DNA of 64,000 nucleotides, taken from contig CBFFRP010000426.1 in NCBI GenBank assembly GCA_965644295.1, positions 186,001 to 250,000 of the forward strand, written 5' to 3'. The notes below the pieces were generated by a model, which saw only the letters and a program-made list of their open reading frames with translations, did no database searches and was not told the DNA's origin. Below are positions 22,438-34,281 of this stretch, one piece after another; positions within the stretch are counted from its first letter, which is position 1, and each line of letters opens with the position of its first letter. This DNA comes from Paraphysomonas bandaiensis. Lineage: Eukaryota; Chrysophyceae. The translations under genes were made by a program, and so were the position numbers.

Positions 22438-23071
22438 AGTGACTGTGATAACTCACGAATACAATTCAATACATGACCACAATAACTTAACGGTAATAGT
22501 ATATCATGCACGATAAGTATAAGGGTTGTAATCGTAAGTATGCTATTGGTGTGTTATAGCATGAATATGATGGAGAGTCATCTAGTAGCAGAGGATTAGC
22601 AGGATCTCTGTGTGTATGTATGTATATATGTGTGTATATATTATATATATGTATAGGGTAGGGTGAAACGTTCAGGACCTGTATACGGCTGTATAAATCG
22701 AACTACAGTATGTATGTCGGATGGTTGTATATACAGCAGTATACTGCTGGTGACAGTATGTATGAGGTGTTTGGACAATATTTATTTTTGACATCGTTTT
22801 TACATATTTCTGCTATGTTACGTCCCTTTCCTCCTACAAAAAATACATACAAAATTTTTTACATCAAATATTTCTACTCATTTTTACTACATATCTCCTG
22901 CATATATACATAGGGGCATACCACTTTAGTAGCCTACATACATATACATACCACACACATATATACACACGTACATAGCAATCATGCATCTATCTAGAGA
23001 GCATCTCCTCATAATAACATAACAACCATCATCCATATCCCTCTTACCAAATATATATACATACCATACAA
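22438..23071. promoter_or_regulatory. Divergent gap with perfect CAGCAGTATACTGCTG palindrome
   Basis: Lies between the EF-hand gene (-) and the JHY-like gene (+). At 22734-22749 the recurrent CAGCAGTA motif abuts its reverse complement, making a perfect 16-base palindrome. A short TGTATG-rich tract occurs at ~22605-22650. No exon seen. Confidence 0.4.
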
Positions 23072-24564
23072 ATGGCTAACAGACAAAGACCTAAAAATCC
23101 CACATATTCAGTACGACATGAGCATATTTTACAAGTTAAAAACCCCAAGAAACCCCCTTCATCTCATAGCAATCTATCCAAACCCTCTATAAGCCATAAT
23201 ACTGTGATACCAAAGAAAATCAATTCATCTCAATCTATTGAATCGAAAAGAATAAGACAAGCTTCATCTGGTAAGCCCATACAGGCTCCAATAGGGAATA
23301 AAATGGAAGAAAATGCTGGGAAAATGACGAAATTTAAAAGTTTAGATGAAATTCCTGATCTTGGAGAGAACTATGAGCCTACATGGAATGATGATGATGA
23401 TCATTATGAATCTCCTGAGCCTGATGATGATGACAATGATTATGATTATTCATACCAATCACATGGTAATCAAAGTTATCAACCAGATGCTTATGCACCT
23501 CCTCCTTTACCAGCAGAATGCAATCGAGGAGTTAGATTCGCCTCTCCAGATAGCTATTCTCCTCACCGTAATGCACAGTATCAACATAGATCAAACGACG
23601 TACCGCGGCAGGAACATGTTGAAAGCTCAAGGAACTATAGACAAAGCTACGATGGGGACTATAGTGATTTTAGTGACAATAGCGACGATGACGACGAACC
23701 ACCTCAAGTGCCATCCGTTGGGCGGAAGCAGCTTCGTAATGTGAGTAGAAATGTGTGTTTGGTGGATATTGACAGTCACGCAATTTTCAGAACCATCACC
23801 ATTCCCCACAGAAAGTGTCCAATCCTCGGAATGGTCGGGCGAAGAATGTAGTGAACAGAGGTATGCCAACATGTGATCCATCGCCAATACGTTACGAGGC
23901 GCCGGAAAGGAGCGTCAGATCAAGTGAAGAACAACTTTACTTTGAGCGGCAGCCACGCGATGTCAACTACAAGTACGTCTATTATTCGACTATATATGCG
24001 GCTTAATCCCCCAACATTATTTTCTCGTTTTTTTGGTCTTCTGATGAAAAGCCTCTTCTAATATAATGTGATAGGCCATATACCCTTCAGGATTACAAGA
24101 AAATTAAACCTCAAAACTATGTAGAGTTGGGGAAATTGAAGCCAGGTGCAATATGATAAATGTTTACATTGTATTCACTCAACGTTCTCTGCTCTGTGTG
24201 AATAGATCTAAACACCGAAGAGCTGGTAGCTAAGCGAGCCAATGCAGAACGCATAAAGGAATTTTCAAAGAATTTACATCATTATAATAAGCAAGCTATG
24301 CCTCGTCGTGACCAGTCTGCTGAGGATAAAAAGAAGAAAGAAGTGAGTAGACGTGAAAAGGCTTTGCAATTTGCTCAGAATATCCCGAAACCTAAAGTCA
24401 AACCTAATGCACAACTTGAAAGTGGTGGAAGCGCTAAGGGTGCCAGCAATGTCGGAATGGGTACTCAGGCAGCTGTGGAATCCAGTAGGTTAGAAGAACT
24501 GACATCGAAACACTTGCAGAGTAAAAAACAAGTTGATGCTATCAAAAAATCGTTAGGGTTGTAG
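23072..24564 (+). CDS. JHY-like (C11orf63-type) protein, possibly ciliary
   Basis: Four exons: 23072-23740, 23791-23972, 24075-24145 and 24206-24564; introns 50, 102 and 60 bp; 426 residues. The first ~280 residues are low-complexity, with acidic DDDD tracts and Tyr/Ser/Pro-rich stretches, likely disordered. The conserved C-terminal part contains KPYTLQDYKKIKPQNYVELG, then PDLNTEELVAKRANAERIKE, and a helical Lys-rich segment EDKKKKEVSRREKALQFAQN. This YTLxDY...LGxLxPDL...AxRxxEFSKNL pattern resembles the C-terminal domain of JHY, a protein needed for motile cilia in mammals. The match is from memory of the family pattern, so the assignment is tentative; at minimum it is a real, spliced coding gene. 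Confidence 0.7.
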
Positions 24565-24862
24565 CTGTTGTATATGTCACTCTAGGCGAATTATGATATT
24601 ATTAGTGTATCTTATATATATGAATAACTAATTCTCGTTGATAGAATAAAAGCTGTATCTAATTGTTATGTCACGATGTTTAATCACCATAAATTCAAGT
24701 GCACAATAGAATTTACTTACACCACAAACGAGATAACTGTATTTTGTTTAGAAATTGGTGCTAGGCGGTCATGAGTCATGACTCAGCGCAAAAATAGTTA
24801 ATTGTTGCATTTCTAATACTATTAATTTGGGAAACCATGAAAAAAGTAATGTAGCCATGCAT

Positions 24863-24990
24863 CAGGGCTCGGTAATCGGTAATAGTATATTGATTGGGGA
24901 CCGCCCAAAAATTCCATCAATATGGTTTTTGTTAAAGTAGTCATATACCGAGAGCTTATTTTGTGTAGGGTGCCAAATACAAGTCCAAAG
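24863..24990 (+). repeat. Dispersed repeat with CAGGGCT end, diverged copy
   Basis: Begins CAGGGCTCGG and contains, in reverse complement, ATATTGATGGAATTTTTGG followed by CGGTCC. It matches 30940-31108, including ACTTTAACA and TATATGACTA outside that core. It may be the left end of a longer decayed DNA transposon, since 24565-26541 contains broken, gene-like but stop-ridden DNA. Confidence 0.5.
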
Positions 24991-26210
24991 ATATAGATAT
25001 CAGTCCATGTTCTGACAGTAATTTCAACGATACTGAGGCTGATAAAGCGGTGAAGCTGATGTTGGATATATGAGGAAAATTTTCTTCAGTCAGCTCAAAA
25101 ATGAAGAAACGAAAAGTTTAAAAATATATAAGTACAGGTGTACTTCCAATACAGATGAAGGCCTGCTCAGCGCAGCAAAACTGATTTTATCAGTGTTCCG
25201 TACATGCTGTTGTTTCTGAAAGCAAATCAACAGTGGTGGCCGAATGCATGCATATGTCAATTACTTTTGAATGAATATGGTAATGCTGGCGTCACTGATG
25301 ATGAACCAGAGGATGAGGAAAATTGTGATGAGCTAAGCAGTAGCCAGCAAATGGGTTTCTTTACCATGTAAACTTAGTGACTAGTACTAAAAATGGAATA
25401 TATGGATCAATGATACAGCTATATATAGCTATAGTATTGTTGGGTCACCTCCAATCTCCATTTACAGTATTGATGGAACGCTATCTAACAGTAGTAGTGC
25501 AATATATTGTTTCATTTACATAACTCCAACTATTTTTAACCTGCTGTTGAGTAGTGCATTCATACTCATGTTAATATTACTTTAGTTTTCTTCTTTAAAG
25601 TCGGACTCGCTCCTTTTCGTGGTATTCTGGGGGATAAGTACCAGAGATATTTCTCCGGGAAATAAGCTTGAGCCGTATATATAATAGTCAGCAGTGGCTC
25701 AGCAGATATTGTTCTGCCTACACATGTGTAGCCAACTGGTTGTGTAGACATCTTTGGGCCTTGACAAATAAATAGGCATCCAGGAATAGACCCATCTCAA
25801 GTCTCAAGGGCATCCGGGGTATTGGGCTACCTGCTGAAGTCAAGCATCCGGGCTGTTCACCTCATGGACACATAAATCCTGAAGTCAGCTGATGTCAGGT
25901 ATATCAAATTTCTGCTTGCTCACTTCGTTTGCTTTGAGTGATAGAGCGAAAGTGGTTTCACCACGCCAAGGTGGGCTGCAAAGACAGTGCAACAGGTCAT
26001 CGATGATGGACTGTTCAATCATAAGAGTGAGAACGACAGTGACGAAGTGTTGGAACACTTAGAGTCTAGTATTGTTGTAACCTCTACTATGTAATAACTA
26101 GTTTCTACCGATCGAGCTCATTACTTCTTCTTAGCGCCCAATACATATCAATATATTGCAACATATTTAATAACTATTATTGGTCTTGAAAATATTATTG
26201 TTGTTATTTT

Positions 26211-26330
26211 TGCTTGGTGCTTGCGGTGACGTAGAATCACTTTCGTAGTGTTAAATAGTAGGATAATATCAGAGTTAAGCACTAACTCTCAAACACCTAT
26301 TGCTACTAATTAGACATTCACAACTTACTC
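26211..26330 (+). mobile_element. Solitary retroelement 3' end
   Basis: Starts with CTTGGTGCTTGCGGTGACG, carries GTTAAATAGTAGGATAATA and CCTATTGCTA, and ends with AGACATTCA. The same series, in the same order, is found at the 3' end of the minus-strand retrotransposon at 8721-10116. It appears to be a severely 5'-truncated third copy. No coding sequence remains. Confidence 0.55.
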
Positions 26331-26541
26331 TTACAAGTAGTAATAATCCAGTTGAATTATAAAATATACACCCAGTACAGTTATACAGAGACAGTTATAG
26401 TAACACCATTCCTCTCTCAATTGTCTATGATAACATTTACTTCACACCAACCATGTCTATGATCATTAATACTTCAGAAAATACAAACGAGTTCAAAAAT
26501 GTATTCCGTATATCATACAATATACTGGAGGCTACAACTAT

Positions 26542-28624
26542 TCATTTTTGAGGAGTCAGCATTTTATCGCTCGATTTTTTCAGTTGTTCTACAACCATGG
26601 CTGGTTCACTCAAATATTTCTGACTATTTATCAGCACAGTTTCATAGAATGCTTTGAACTCTTCAAAGTCAATCGTCCCCGTTTTATTAGTGTCGATAAC
26701 ATCAAATAGGTGTTGAATATCTTCAGACGTGGGTTCCAACTGACTGGCATCCATATATAATGGATTCGACTCATCAGCTACAATACAGCTCAATACAAGT
26801 GCCAACTCGTGAATGTTAATACTTCCGGTGCCATCAATGTCAAACATGTTAAAATAAAACCTACAGTGAGATATTATACCCCGTTTGATCAAATATATTC
26901 GTAGTTTACGTACAACATACAGTGACCAACTGCAAACACATACCTCACAGCTGCATCTGTGTCGCTTTCTTCTACTTCATCTGTATCTTTAAAAGCAACC
27001 ATCGTCACCAAGAAATCCTTCAAATCAATTGTGCCTGTTCTTCCAATATCAAATATTTTAAAAACTTGAGGAGTCGCCAGCTCAGGCAGGTTGCACTGCA
27101 GTAAAATCGTCACGAAGGCTGGGAAGTCAATTTCACCGTCATTCGCGTCATCCGAATCCTTCACTGCCATGGAGCTCACGACCATAGACTTAAGCGCCTT
27201 CATCTTATTTTCATAGGCTGCGTAGTCGAGAGCTGCAGTGGGATCACACTCAATGTTGTTGAGGCTGAGGGTTCGCCGTGCTTCCAGAAGTATAGAGGGC
27301 ACCTCGATGCAACTCATGGATTCCAGCTTCATTGGGCTCGCCGTAATTTTATTCTCTGGTGACAGGAAAGGCAATGCGCCTTTGAGTTTTTCCTTACGAA
27401 GACTATTTCCTGCCAACAAATTCTTGTCCAGAAAGAAAGTTTTCATTTTCTGGCGGAGAGCAAGGTTCTTGATACGGGTGTAGTATGCCTTGCCCATGTC
27501 CGCGTCAGACGCCTCGCCCTTAATCCACGGGTGCTCAAGCACCTCCACCGCAGAATATCTTTTAGCAGGGTCACGCTCCAGTAGCTTCGAGACCAAGTCT
27601 TTTGCATCATCAGAAATATTATTCCAAGCCACCCCAGTCATGGGGAAATAGGTGCCTTCTGTAGTCTGTTCCAACTTGTGTGGGCTGAAGGCCCCATTGC
27701 CGCTAAGCAAAGAGTACAGTGTACACCCTGCCTGCCACAAATCACTTTTGGGCGAATACTGAAAGTTTAACAGTGATTCAGGCGCAACATAGCCTCGTGT
27801 GCCCTGTGTATTTTCCGATTGATATACACATGTACCCTCGTCCATTCGCACCATCATGCCAACATCTATAATCTTTACAGGCGAGTTATCCTCAAGACTA
27901 ACCAGCATAAGGTTTTCCAACTTCAAATCACTATGTATGAATGAATAAGTATTAATATACATAAGTACAAATAGGCATACCGATGCAAGAAGCGGCGTTC
28001 ATGTAGTCCATTCAGAGCAACAACAATGCCACGGAAAATATTGGCGATGTATTTCTCAGAAACCGTTTTCCTCTCTTGAATTCGGTCGAACATATCTCCC
28101 CCTAAAATAAAACATATCAAAATGTAATTGATATGGTGTGTGAGCTACATACCTTCTAAAAGCTCCATACATATCACGGGATAACTTGTATGATCATTCT
28201 TATATTCTGCATATCCAGAAGAAGAATCCATGAATACACCGTATAATTGCACCATACCATCAATACCAGCAACCTTTGATAAAATATCAATTTCACGATA
28301 TATATCCTCAAGGATCACTTTAGTTTCATTATATCCAAAAAATTTGAATGCAACTTTATGATTCTTATTTTTTTGTATTGCTGAATAAACGACCCCCATC
28401 CCCCCCTCTGCTATATACTTCTCAATCTCATAATCATCTGGATCTAATACAGGGATGTGTTTATCTATTCCAGGTATTGTATTAGTTGATTGTATGATAT
28501 CAGGTTTAGTATGTATATGTTTGTTTAGATGATTATCTGTAGGGGGATGAGAAGATCTTCGACATCCAAAACATCCTACAGGGTTTGATGTGGATTGGTT
28601 TATTTTCGAGACCTTTTGGCCCAT
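26542..28624 (-). CDS. Calcium-dependent protein kinase-like (CDPK) protein with DVG in place of DFG
   Basis: Four exons: 28624-28153, 28101-27981, 27930-26944 and 26860-26542; 632 residues. N-terminal MGQKVSK is a myristoylation signal, and Cys18/Cys21 (CFGC) could be palmitoylated, so the kinase is probably membrane-bound. The kinase domain has glycine loop IAEGGMGVVYSA (~71), lysine in VAFKF (~94), HRDLKLEN (restored across intron 2), IDVGMM where DFG is expected, and GYVAPES. A junction of ~90 residues leads to four EF-hand-like loops (DSDDANDGEIDF, DIGRTGTIDLKDF, DIDGTGSINIHEL and DTNKTGTIDFEEF), the first more degenerate. This order is that of CDPKs of plants, ciliates and apicomplexans: calcium binding releases the kinase. 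The Phe-to-Val change keeps the metal-binding Asp, so activity is likely. It is divergent from the cupin gene. Confidence 0.9.
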
Positions 28625-28815
28625 ATCTATAGAGGTATATGTATGTTCATATGGAGTATGTATGTGTGTGTTGGGTTATACGAATCTAATATGAGAGAGT
28701 TACTATGAACATGTGTGTATATTCTACACCACTTCGAGGGGATGATTCCATATGATCATACACAGTGTGTCATACTTCTTTTGTACGCCATATGTACACT
28801 GTGTACTCCACTACC

Positions 28816-29065
28816 TACATACATACATGCATACATACATACATACATACATACATACATACATACATACATACATACATACATACATACATACATACAT
28901 ACATACATACATACATACATACATACATACATACATACATACATACATACATACATACATGCATACATACATACATACATACATACATACATACATACAT
29001 ACATACATACATACATACATACATACATACATACATACATACATACATACATACATACATACATG
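28816..29065. repeat. (CATA)n array, ~250 bp
   Basis: A tetranucleotide array with two CATGCATA variants (28827 and 28958), between the divergent CDPK-like and cupin genes. Open frames across it on both strands are artefacts of the four-base period. The rest of 28625-29319 shows no exon. Confidence 0.95.
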
Positions 29066-29319
29066 ATACATGCTCTGTATATGTATATGTCTACAGTGGT
29101 ACATACGTAGCAGAATGTATTTGATTGTCCCATATAGGGGATATAATTTGGCGACAAGAAGTTGTGAAACTGTTTTCTGTTGGTGGTATCATATGCAGTG
29201 TGCCATCTGGCAATACAAGAACTTCATGCATTGCATTACACATACATACAGACAGTGTGCAGTCAAAGTAATAATAATAAGCCTAACGTAAACAATATAC
29301 AATCCACATACACAGTATA

Positions 29320-30459
29320 ATGGGAGCAGCAAGCAGCTTTCATACAAATTTAGTGCAAAAGAGCTTTGCAACCCCTGATTCCAGCAAGAGTCCTGATAAG
29401 TGCCAGTTGGACACAGTAGACCTTGGTGGTGGTATATCAGTCACGAAAACTACGTTTCAACCAGGATGGAAATGGTCAGAATGCATCAAACCCAGTGTTG
29501 GAACTGAAACATGTGGAAACTATCATGTTGGTGTTTGCATTTCTGGTAAACTCGCTGTTTCGTTTCCTGATGGCACTGAGTTCGAAGTTGGACCTGGTGA
29601 TGGTTTCGTCATCCCTCCAGGCCATGATGGCTGGGTGGTCGGTGATGATCCTGCAGTAATGTATGAGATCAAAGCCGAGCCAATCGCACCTGGGACAGTT
29701 TGGGTGAAAAAAAGTTTTGAAGCAGCTGATTCGAGCAAAAATTTTGAGAAGTGTGCCCTTGCTACTCTCGACCTCGGTGCTGGAATATCCGTGACAAGAG
29801 CAACTTACCAACCTGGATGGAAGTGGTCCGAGTGTATTAAGCCTGTAGCAGAGACAGACCTATGCGGAAAGTGTCACGTGGGTGTGTGTGGATCCGGCGT
29901 GGTGCACGTCGTCAGTGGCGAAACTGAAGTAGATATAAAGGCTGATGATGGATACGTTATTCCTCCCAATCACGATGGATGGGTTGTGGGTGAAGAAGCC
30001 TGTGTTACTTTTGATTTTGAAGTATTTGAGGTGCCCGCAATTGAGGCTGCTGAACCTCCAGCTGCTGGCGAAGGAGAGAGTGGTGTGGTAGCGACAGAGG
30101 GCGAGACACCTGCAGCAGACCAGAGTACTCCTGCTGAAGAAGCAGCACCAGCATCCTCCGATGTCACTTCCTCGCCAGAGGAAGCTAAAGTTGATGTTAA
30201 TGAACCTAAGGCCGATGAATCAAAAGAAGGCGAACCTAAGATCGAAGAATCAAAAGAAGGTGAAGTGAAGACTGAAGAGTCAAAAGAAGGTGAAGCCAAG
30301 ACTGAAGAATCAAAAGAAGGTGAAGTCAAAGCTGAGGAGTCAAAAGAAGGTGAAGCCAAGACTGAGGAGTCAAAGCCAGAGGAAGCGGCAGCAGTAACAT
30401 CTGAGGAAACTGTAGCTGCAGATGAGCCCGCAGCTGCTCCGGCGACATCTGAAGGATAA
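29320..30459 (+). CDS. Tandem two-cupin protein with acidic repeat tail
   Basis: A single exon of 379 residues. Two homologous cupin modules lie at about 14-115 and 130-237. Each contains GGGISVT or GAGISVT, QPGWKWSECIKP, CG(N/K)xHVGVC, and (F/Y)VIPPxHDGWVVG, so a sequence of about 100 residues was duplicated. The HVG and HDG histidines are in the usual places for metal binding in cupins. The C-terminal third is acidic and low-complexity; a ten-residue unit of the form ESKEGExKxE repeats about six times at ~298-352. N-terminal MGAASS is a plausible myristoylation signal. The single domain resembles small bacterial cupins of unknown substrate. The function here (sugar or small-molecule binding, perhaps at a membrane) is not determinable. 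Confidence 0.85.
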   Translation: MGAASSFHTNLVQKSFATPDSSKSPDKCQLDTVDLGGGISVTKTTFQPGWKWSECIKPSVGTETCGNYHVGVCISGKLAVSFPDGTEFEVGPGDGFVIPPGHDGWVVGDDPAVMYEIKAEPIAPGTVWVKKSFEAADSSKNFEKCALATLDLGAGISVTRATYQPGWKWSECIKPVAETDLCGKCHVGVCGSGVVHVVSGETEVDIKADDGYVIPPNHDGWVVGEEACVTFDFEVFEVPAIEAAEPPAAGEGESGVVATEGETPAADQSTPAEEAAPASSDVTSSPEEAKVDVNEPKADESKEGEPKIEESKEGEVKTEESKEGEAKTEESKEGEVKAEESKEGEAKTEESKPEEAAAVTSEETVAADEPAAAPATSEG

Positions 30460-30939
30460 AAGAAACAATTAAAATATATCTCTTTGTGTGCAGTATTTTT
30501 ATACGCGGGAACGCATGAAATTGAACTCTGTGAGACAATTCACATTGTTGCAAATACATAAAATACAGCATATGTACTAAAAAGTAAGCATGAGTAATAA
30601 TAACTATGGTTTTAATCCTATTTTGAAATTCCAACGAACAACAAGTAAACGAGGAAGTATATTCACGAATTCCTCTTTTCATTAGCCTCACTGTTTGAAG
30701 AATATATATGAATGAATCCGGTGCACGAATATGAACTAATGTTGGACTTGATCTTGTTCTATTAGATGATGATTACAATTTACAATCATTGCATTGATAT
30801 GATATAGATAGTTTTCTCGTAGGCAGCACTTCCTCGTTATATACTATACTGATTTTAATAGTGAAATCAATGTACACATTTTCCGGATATTTGTATACAT
30901 GGACTTATACTTTTACCCTACAGTTAAGGATCTTCTCTT

Positions 30940-31108
30940 ATATGACTATCATAATATTGATTGCAATATATCGCAATATATTGTGCGCCACTTTAACAGA
31001 AACAATATTGATGGGATTTTTGGCCGGTCCAACAATCAATATATTTTACAATATATTGCAATATATTGTACAATGTATTGCAATTCAATATATTGTTTCC
31101 TAGCCCTG
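30940..31108 (-). repeat. Dispersed AT-rich repeat with CAGGGCT end
   Basis: Minus orientation: the terminus CAGGGCTA is the reverse complement of 31101-31108. The inner part is a run of CAATATATTG palindromes and the block ATATTGATGGGATTTTTGG shared with 24863-24990. Such subterminal palindromes and a CAGGGCT end are typical of small hAT-like or related non-autonomous DNA elements. No gene is visible in the surrounding 30460-31383 convergent gap. Confidence 0.5.
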
Positions 31109-31383
31109 ATGTACACTGTAAATTTATATAAGCTAGCTTGTTTGTTGAGCCCTTTCTACAATTGCGTTCTAAACCAAGAAGCGAGTGATGTAGTGTTGTA
31201 ATGTTACACAACATGTGATTGTGTAGCTTGAATCGTTATAAGTAAATTGATTCACACCTGTTATATAGGGTTGACTGAAACCTTGTTTACTAAGTAACAA
31301 AAATAATGAGTGACTAGCGCCTCTCTTCTTTTCCAACTATTTTTATAGATGTAAATTAAAGTAAACGTTATATCAAAAGTTCT

Positions 31384-33386
31384 TTACTTAATAATAATAT
31401 CGCATGCACCATCTAGTGGTAATGCCATAGCCGTATCATAGAGCTGCTTCCATGTCACACAGCAATTTCCCTTACATTTCCACAATGCATCCCAATTTCC
31501 AACATGTATCATATTCAAAAGCATGGAAGCATTTACCTGCTGATTTAGGGAGTCATTATGATTCAATTTGTTCAGTGGTAAGGAGACAGAGGTACTTTTA
31601 CAAACACTTTTGAGTCGAATAATAAGCTCTAGAAAGCTGTCCAATTGTTGTTGACTAATATCCTGACATGGAGCCAACTCCACATAAGTCAAAATACGAG
31701 CAATTCTAGAACTCTTATATATGCCACTGTCACCATTATCGTGCCGCAGAAAACAAGTGCCATCCATGCATTGACGTTCAACTGTACTCCATATGGCTGC
31801 ATGTTTGTTCAAAGCCACTCGGTCACCTTTGACGAATTTCTTTCCTGGAGCAGGTTGTTGAATGATTCGTCCGAGTAAAGTACTACCCTCAATCGGAGAG
31901 GGCTGTAATGATACAATGCGATGACCAAACAGGCACAGAAATTGTATTGCTTTACTACTGCTCATAATCGAAACTTGTCGTCGGATATCATCTTTATCAG
32001 ATGCAAGTTTTGCCCATTTCGCTCCTCTATCACAAATCCATCTCTTCTCCAAAGAATTCATACCTGGCCACATCTTTTCCAGTCTTATAATACTTGATGA
32101 TGACAGCCTTATAGCTTCCTGTGCTAAGACAACTTTATCGAATACTGTAGGAAAAAAAGTATCAAACAGAGAAGCTACCGATATATCTCTCTGCTGTTCC
32201 AAAAGTAATGCTTTATTTGAATTAGCATTTCTCCACATTTGGCATACATGAGCACCCTCCTCCGTGTTTAGACTCAGAAAGGATATTCCGCGAGCATCAC
32301 ACGATTCCTGGAGTGGAACAGATAAGCAGCACTGCGTAGGGCATAGCGGAAATTGCCGTTGCCACCATAGAATTGATGCTGCAGTATAGTTAGATGATTA
32401 GATATTGATATAAAATATAAACCTATGTCGTATTGCAATGTATTCTGTCGTTTCCAGGAATGTGCGGCACGTGTAACATTTACATCCGTACTTTCAGCTG
32501 TTGTCAATACGTCAACACATACTGAAGCAGTGTTATGTGAATAAAGTGTAACAAACTCTGATGCCCATGTCATTTCCTTCTTCTCCTTGTTCCAGTGGAA
32601 TGAGCAGCCACACACACAGGTTATAGCGTTACACCCATCTCCCTTGACAAGTTGCACTCCACATTGAGGACAGGGAATAATGTCATTCAGCATCGCAGCA
32701 GATGCCACTTCACAAGATTTACCATCGTGAAATCTGCCGGTTTTGCAGCGGAAACACATAGAAGTATTACAGCAAGGTGTCCATATCCTTGTACGTAGAC
32801 GAAGATACCTCAGCTGAAGGTTCGCACGCCGTTCAGGGTTGATAATATGCCGTAAAACTTCTACCATTTGCCTCCATACACCTTCGTCGGATTTACAAGA
32901 AAGAATATCAGAGAAATAAGTTGACGTTAGTTTCTCAAAGTAACAATTTAAGCTAATATGACCACTTTCAAATCTTCTAGTTTCTTCACGAAAAGTTGAG
33001 TAAAGGTCACCCAATAAGTTCATTAAAAACTCGCTAATTGATGTCGTCTCATTGCCATATTGGAATGGAACTAATAGGCTTCTGCGAGTATCACATCCGG
33101 GACACAGTAGTGATAAGAGTGACTCAGCACGCTTTGTATAGAGCTGTGTGAGGATCCCCATATCCAACTGCTGAAGATATGTATAGGATAGAATACATTT
33201 CTCTTCACCTGAATTATCACACAATGGACAGTAGAGTATAGGACACGATCCATTGAATGAGTTCTGTACTTTATTTTGAATATATTGATATAAACATGCT
33301 GTACAACACACTGTGTGTTGAGTGGGTCTATTACAGGGATTGATAGTGTGATTGACTGTCTCTAGACAGATCGCACATTGTTGCAT
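31384..33386 (-). CDS. RBR-type (RING-IBR-RING) E3 ubiquitin ligase-like protein
   Basis: Two exons, 33386-32423 and 32378-31384, joined by a 44-bp GT-AG intron; 652 residues. The N-terminal RING1 starts at residue 4 (CAICLE...C...HTVCC.AC...CPLC). After a long insert come an IBR-like Cys/His cluster (PCCNTSMCFRCKTGRFH) and a RING2 (CPQCGVQLVKGDGCNAITC followed by CGCSFHW). The Cys in GCN fits the catalytic cysteine of RBR ligases, which accept ubiquitin before passing it on. The C-terminal ~330 residues are alpha-helical and unrecognised. If the intron is retained the frame stays open but stops after ~49 more codons, giving a 370-residue protein that lacks the C-terminal region. The start codon is the first ATG and is divergent from the tetraspanin-like gene. 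Confidence 0.82.
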
Positions 33387-33529
33387 TCTTCTCTCGTAAT
33401 GTGAGTGAGAATACTGTAACTTCTTTCATTGGTAGTTGAGATGAGAGGAAAGACTTCTTACTCATACTCTTCTCATATCTTTCTGAACACTTCTTTCATG
33501 TTTCCAGCTGCTTCCTTCCTCCGTACATA

Positions 33530-34091
33530 CATACAGTACATACATACATACATACATACATACATACATACATACATACATACATACATACATACATACA
33601 TACATACATACATACATACATACATACATACATACATACATACATACATACATACATACATACATACATACATACATACATACATACATACATACATACA
33701 TACATACATACATACATACATACATACATACATACATACATACATACATACATACATACATACATACATACATACATACATACATACATACATACATACA
33801 TACATACATACATACATACATACATACATACATACATACATACATACATACATACATACATACATACATACATACATACATACATACAGACATACATACA
33901 TACATACATACATACATACATACATACATACATACATACATACATACATACATACATACATACATACATACATACATACATACATACATACATACATACA
34001 TACATACATACATACATACATACATACATACATACATACATACATACATACATACATACATACATACATACATACATACATACATACATAG
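33530..34091. repeat. (CATA)n array, ~560 bp
   Basis: A very homogeneous tetranucleotide array with one CAGA variant near 33888, placed between the divergent RBR and tetraspanin-like genes. Long open frames across it are artefacts. Other DNA in 33387-34281 shows no exon. Confidence 0.96.
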
Positions 34092-34281
34092 AACAGTATT
34101 CTGCGTATTATGTGTACAGAAGAAACGGTCTGTGTGTGTATTTAAAGTGTTCATTGTAGAGGTGCATGTGCCAGTAGATGATAACGGCGAACCATATCAT
34201 TCTTCAATACAAATGTCTTGCAGGCTGTATGATGTAATAATGTTATAGTACTGTCATTGTTTATAGCATTAGCTCTTTATC

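Larger units (their letters stand above)
24565..26541. other. Long convergent gap with decayed mobile-element DNA
   Basis: Lies between the 3' ends of the JHY-like gene (+) and the CDPK-like gene (-). It has the CAGGGCT-ended repeat at the left and a retroelement 3' tail at 26211-26330. In between are stretches such as an acidic-coding segment near 25290-25350 that look like remnants of a transposon gene, but every frame is broken by stops and I cannot name a family. No host gene is visible. Confidence 0.4.
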
